Assembly: GCA_037139735.1 (NCBI GenBank)
Contig: JBAXFU010000107.1
Span: 1-10,046, forward strand
Reading direction: 5' to 3'
DNA: 10,046 bases
Source of the DNA: UBA2402 sp037139735
Lineage (GTDB): Bacteria; Planctomycetota; Phycisphaerae; Phycisphaerales; UBA1924
Position numbers and translations under genes: made by a program. Under the pieces are notes generated by a model that saw nothing but the letters and a program-made list of their open reading frames with translations, did no database searches and was not told the origin of the DNA. How positions within the stretch are numbered: the stretch's first letter is position 1; every line of letters starts with the position of its first letter. Below are positions 7,757-10,046 of the stretch, one piece after another.

Positions 7757-8362
7757 TCAGTGTCCCGTGTTCACCGGTGATCCATCCGGGGCGTCGTCGA
7801 GCGGAATGAAATCGAAACCTTTCAGGCCCGCCTTGTTCCAGGCGTCCACGAAGTCTGACGAGACGATGTACACCCACGTCTCGAACCCTCGCGACAGCCG
7901 GAACAACGCATGCCCCTTGCACTTCTCGGCGATGACGCGAAGCCGCCCGACGGCCACCACGCCTCCCGACCTTTCCCCTCGCCGCACCTCGGACCGTTGT
8001 TCGTCGAGGGCATCGAGCAGCACGAGGCCGTGCATGATCCACCAACGTTCGTTGCGGTAGCGAACTGGCAGCCACTCGACAGTCCGAGCGTCAATCGCTT
8101 GCTCCAAGGCGCTCTTGGCACGGTCGCTGAGAAAGAGGACCGTCGACAAGAACACCATCACGTCAGTCGGGCGGCGGCGAGGAGAATCCGGATCGTCAAT
8201 GATCTCCAACTCGCCAAACGGCCAGCCTCCCGAAAAGCCCCATACGTGCAGCATGCAGGGCCGCGTCACGGGGGCATCCCAAAAGATCGCCGTTTGCAGA
8301 CGATCTGCATTGGCATCGGCAGCAAAGTATCTCAATTGGTCGTCGCCTTGCATGGAGGCCAT
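7757..8362 (-). CDS. Imm11/DUF1629-family immunity protein
   Basis: A 201-aa protein starting MASMQGDDQLRYF. Imm11 (DUF1629) proteins are cytoplasmic immunity proteins found beside polymorphic toxins, usually about 190-200 aa, which matches. The diagnostic C-terminal half is present: WWIMHGLVLLDALDEQRSEV (107-126), ALFRLSRG (152-159) and VSSDFVDAWNKAGLKGFDF (167-185), the last matching the family's closing pattern of a Ser-x-x-Phe helix followed by AGLxGxxF. The N-terminal half has FSGGWPFGELEII (43-55). I chose the ATG at 8360-8362 because family similarity starts there; an ATG at 8351-8353 is possible. No good Shine-Dalgarno precedes either, and the frame stays open upstream to 8629, so a longer product cannot be excluded. 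No cognate toxin lies next to it; it may be an orphan immunity gene or downstream member of the operon. Confidence 0.75.
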   Translation of the reverse strand: MASMQGDDQLRYFAADANADRLQTAIFWDAPVTRPCMLHVWGFSGGWPFGELEIIDDPDSPRRRPTDVMVFLSTVLFLSDRAKSALEQAIDARTVEWLPVRYRNERWWIMHGLVLLDALDEQRSEVRRGERSGGVVAVGRLRVIAEKCKGHALFRLSRGFETWVYIVSSDFVDAWNKAGLKGFDFIPLDDAPDGSPVNTGH

Positions 8363-8629
8363 TGGGGGAGATTCCCGGTATCTTTGAAAGCTCTCTGTTG
8401 CGCGAGCAACAACGCGCAGGGCACGCAACGCAAACAACCCGCACCCCAGCGGACTCCCCGAGCAAACGTGCATGCGGTTCGTCATCGCCGCGATGTTGCG
8501 CGCGACGGTCGCGTGGTTGCCCGTCGGAGATGCCTTCGGCGTTGGACGCGTTGTTCGCGCTGCACCGTGCGGAGCGGCGAAGCACTGCAGCACCTGGCTA
8601 GTTTCGCAAAAGCCTCCGGCGTTGAACCT
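8363..8629 (-). other. Spacer between the 172-aa gene and Imm11; no convincing gene
   Basis: These 267 bases hold direct-repeat copy A and otherwise nothing recognised. On the - strand the stretch is open for 89 codons in the frame shared by both neighbouring genes, with a GTG at 8593 and an ATG at 8485-8487. The encoded peptide (for example ATVARNIAAMTNRMHV) matches no family I recognise. No terminator hairpin with a T run was seen, so transcription may continue from the 172-aa gene into Imm11. Confidence 0.5.
8444..8512 (-). repeat. Imperfect direct repeat, copy A, between the 172-aa gene and Imm11
   Basis: Partner of 7657-7726 in the same orientation: nine mismatches and one single-base gap over about 70 bases. 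It contains GCATGC (8470-8475) and the dyad GCGACGGTCGC (8502-8512). On the - strand it begins about 118 bases after the stop of the 172-aa gene and ends 82 bases before the Imm11 start. The single-base gap shifts the reading frame between copies, so any ancestral coding role is broken in at least one. Confidence 0.7.
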
Positions 8630-9148
8630 TCACCACACGCTCCAGCACAAGGGTCGCCCTTCGGTGATATCTACAGCGCAGACGATGTGCCCGCGTTCGA
8701 TTGTCCATGCCGCCCAGCGGAACAACCGCTCCGCGTCGGGAATCCCGACCCGTTCCTCGAGTCGGGCCAGGACGATCATGTTCGCCGACACTCGCACCAC
8801 CTTGGGCGGCAGGAGCAATCCGGCCTCCTGCAGCCGCGGCACGAATCGTTCCAGCGTCTGCATGCAGGCCCCAAGTTCCCTCCGACTGATCACCTGCTCC
8901 GCCTCCGCCCGCTCCCCGGAGATCACCTGCACCCGTTCGTGCAAATCCCCCGCCAACTCGTTGATTGAATCGAGGAAGCGGCGCTGGTGCATGTCGGTCG
9001 TGGCCTCGTTGGGCCCGGTGCACTGATACCAATGGTCCCAGTCGTCGGGGTCGAGGCCCGCCTCGTCGAACTCCAGGAGGAACTCAAGGCCCATCCGCGT
9101 AAAGAAGATGGCCTCCCTCGCCCGAAGCCACTGGTCGATGTCCTCCAC
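8630..9148 (-). CDS. Candidate immunity protein, paralogue of the 161-aa neighbour
   Basis: A 172-aa, probably cytoplasmic, largely helical and acidic protein with no signal peptide or membrane segment. Start: GTG at 9146-9148, preceded by a perfect AAGGAGG seven bases upstream; it lies 18 bases after the previous stop, so the two are in one operon. I do not recognise a named family, but it aligns with the 161-aa neighbour at both ends without gaps: MED and FFTRMGL (15-21) here against MND and LFGRVGL (15-21), and GHIVC (153-157) with final WSVW against GHMVC with final WAVW, each 19 residues from start of the motif to the last Trp. The middle RF-x-x-RL and MIV-x-A-x-LE segments also match. 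Position after a toxin-like gene suggests an immunity role; this is inference. Confidence 0.7.
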   Translation of the reverse strand: MEDIDQWLRAREAIFFTRMGLEFLLEFDEAGLDPDDWDHWYQCTGPNEATTDMHQRRFLDSINELAGDLHERVQVISGERAEAEQVISRRELGACMQTLERFVPRLQEAGLLLPPKVVRVSANMIVLARLEERVGIPDAERLFRWAAWTIERGHIVCAVDITEGRPLCWSVW

Positions 9149-9155
9149 GCAGGCG

Positions 9156-9162
9156 CCTCCTT
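9156..9162 (-). promoter_or_regulatory. Shine-Dalgarno of the 172-aa gene
   Basis: AAGGAGG on the - strand, seven bases before the GTG at 9146-9148. It is the strongest ribosome-binding site in the window. It decides the GTG start and shows that this gene is translated independently, not only by coupling. Confidence 0.8.
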
Positions 9163-9166
9163 GTGC

Positions 9167-9652
9167 TCACCACACCGCCCATTCGCCCTCGGGGTACAGC
9201 CCGTCAACCCACCCGCACACCATGTGGCCGGCCCCGATCACCTTGTCGAGCTGATCGTAGTTTCGGTCGTCCGGCGGCATCTGTTCCGTCCGCTCGATCC
9301 ACGCCCCCACGATGATCAGCGACGTGGTCCAGAGCACCTTCTCAAGATCCTTCTCGTCGAAGCCGAGTGCCCTGAGGCGATCGAAGCGATTCGACAACAT
9401 CGGATTGCACAACGCGTGCTGCGCGAGGATTTGCTCGTTGGACACTATTGCGTCATCGGGAGCTCCCCTCCTGCGCCACTTTCGTGATTCATTGCCGACC
9501 TCGACTACAGCATAATCAAAGTACTCGCTCCGGAGACAGTCTCTGGCTTGTTCGATGTCTTGACATCGACAGAAACCGACCGCCTCAACCAAGCCGACAC
9601 GACCAAAGAGGCCGAGGTCGCGCTGTGCCATCAATTTGTGCAAGTCGTTCAT
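9167..9652 (-). CDS. Candidate cognate immunity protein of the toxin-like gene
   Basis: A 161-aa soluble protein with no signal peptide, starting MNDLHKLMAQRD and ending GEWAVW. Its ATG (9650-9652) overlaps the toxin stop TGA (9649-9651) as ATGA, the classic layout of translationally coupled genes, and an AAGGGTG Shine-Dalgarno-like sequence sits upstream. I recognise no named family. Visible features are a hydrophobic N-terminal LFGRVGLVEAVGF (15-27), an amphipathic NRFDRLRALGFDEKDLEK stretch (88-105), SLIIVGAWIE (111-120) and GHMVC (142-146). It is a diverged paralogue of the next gene (172 aa). Being directly coupled to a toxin-tip gene, it is most likely the cognate immunity protein, by guilt by association. 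A DUF or SUKH-type alternative cannot be ruled out by eye. Confidence 0.7.
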   Translation of the reverse strand: MNDLHKLMAQRDLGLFGRVGLVEAVGFCRCQDIEQARDCLRSEYFDYAVVEVGNESRKWRRRGAPDDAIVSNEQILAQHALCNPMLSNRFDRLRALGFDEKDLEKVLWTTSLIIVGAWIERTEQMPPDDRNYDQLDKVIGAGHMVCGWVDGLYPEGEWAVW

Positions 9653-10046
9653 TTAGTCACCCTTGCGCCACCACATTGCGGTGGCTTCTTTGGTGGCGGA
9701 AGGGGGCCGGGGATTCGCGGAACTTCAGATGACAGCCCCAATCCGTTTGGATACTCAGCATTGCGGACCGCAGCTAGCTCTTTCACTGCCAAGTCGGTGA
9801 GCAACCTCGCTTCGCTTTGATCGTATCTGCCAGTGGCTTTCAAAGCAGCCTCTAGTGCTTGCGAATACTGCTGAACCGTGGGTGTCGTTTGCTGGGCTCG
9901 ATACTGGTCCCAAAATCGCTCCAGCACATCATGAAATCTGCGGTGCTCGGACCCCGCTTCCGTGATCGACCCCTTCAAGGGCGTAGCGAGCGATTCATCC
10001 CTGCCGAGGACCTCGCCGAACACGGCCCGTGGATTCATGTGGTTGG
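9649..10046 (-). CDS. C-terminal end of a polymorphic-toxin-like protein (5' part outside window)
   Basis: The frame is open at the right edge and ends at TGA 9649-9651; about 131 residues are visible, beginning NHMNPRAVFGEVLGRDES. I infer a C-terminal toxin tip of an RHS-like or other polymorphic toxin because it is a variable-looking C-terminal domain immediately followed by a coupled small gene and an Imm11-family gene. Counting from the Met of NHM: SEHRRFHDVLERFWDQYRAQ (30-49) is an amphipathic helix with two His, followed by TPTVQQYSQALEAALKATG (52-70) and a second helix to about 92, then a Pro-rich end VPRIPGPLPPPKKPP (106-120). The His-rich opening recalls HNH/Tox-SHH-like nuclease tips, but no complete catalytic signature is visible. 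The ATG at 10038 could be the start of an orphan tip, yet reading through from upstream is more likely. Confidence 0.6.
   Translation of the reverse strand, partial: NHMNPRAVFGEVLGRDESLATPLKGSITEAGSEHRRFHDVLERFWDQYRAQQTTPTVQQYSQALEAALKATGRYDQSEARLLTDLAVKELAAVRNAEYPNGLGLSSEVPRIPGPLPPPKKPPQCGGARVTK
9658..9664 (-). promoter_or_regulatory. Shine-Dalgarno-like site of the 161-aa gene inside the toxin 3' end
   Basis: AAGGGTG on the - strand; its AAGG lies eight bases before the ATG at 9650-9652. It is embedded in the last toxin codons, so both ribosome binding and stop-start coupling can supply immunity protein. Confidence 0.55.

Noticed and set aside
7518..8060. 180-aa open frame on the + strand just after the giant gene
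   Set aside because: It covers the terminator and the antisense of Imm11, has no family motif and has His/Pro/Arg/Ser composition typical of shadow frames.
7431..8075. 214-aa open frame on the - strand
   Set aside because: It is Arg-rich, overlaps the Imm11 gene in another frame and runs into the 3' end of the giant gene and across its terminator.
8363..8593. N-terminal extension of Imm11 to the GTG at 8593
   Set aside because: The extra 77 residues contain direct-repeat copy A and no Imm11 similarity, and the 201-aa form already has the usual family length.
7910..8968. 352-aa open frame on the + strand
   Set aside because: It lies opposite the Imm11 and 172-aa genes, which have family motifs or a perfect Shine-Dalgarno; its product is low-complexity-like and matches nothing.
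9667..9685. Small hairpin GCCACC/GGTGGC near the toxin 3' end
   Set aside because: Only six base pairs, inside coding sequence and without a T run, so it is not called a terminator; an effect on coupling is possible but unsupported.
1..10046. CRISPR array, tRNA, rRNA or insertion sequence
   Set aside because: No regularly spaced identical repeats, no tRNA or rRNA-like sequence and no transposase motif or terminal inverted repeat were seen on either strand by eye.

Overview
The window looks like a high-GC, probably planctomycete (Phycisphaerae-like) chromosome. The lineage is inferred from the kind of giant exoprotein present and from strong C/G preference at third codon positions; no rRNA, tRNA or other taxonomic marker is present to confirm it.

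Region 1 (1-7504, + strand) is the 3' part of one enormous gene. At least 2,500 residues are visible and the true start lies left of the window. The protein is cysteine-free and built mostly of short Gly/Asn/Asp/Thr/Val-rich beta-strand repeats. It also carries PPC-like (pre-peptidase C-terminal) beta-sandwich modules, an SbsA-type Ig-like module and Asp-rich putative calcium loops. Its last ~246 residues look like a metzincin/matrixin metalloprotease domain in which every zinc ligand and the catalytic Glu are replaced. The gene ends at a perfect 11-bp stem terminator (7532-7557).

Region 2 (7757-10046, - strand, convergent with region 1) looks like the tail of a polymorphic-toxin locus read from right to left. 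The order is: the C-terminal end of a toxin-like protein running off the right edge; a 161-aa candidate immunity gene whose ATG overlaps the toxin stop (ATGA); a 172-aa diverged paralogue of that gene, 18 bases further on with a perfect Shine-Dalgarno; and, after a 267-base spacer, an Imm11/DUF1629-family immunity gene. A ~70-bp imperfect direct repeat follows the 172-aa gene and occurs again after the Imm11 gene, suggesting cassette-by-cassette growth or decay of an immunity array.

The two regions are probably functionally independent: a secreted surface protein, and a competition or self-protection locus of more mixed base composition. No RNA genes, CRISPR array, insertion sequence or replication origin was seen.
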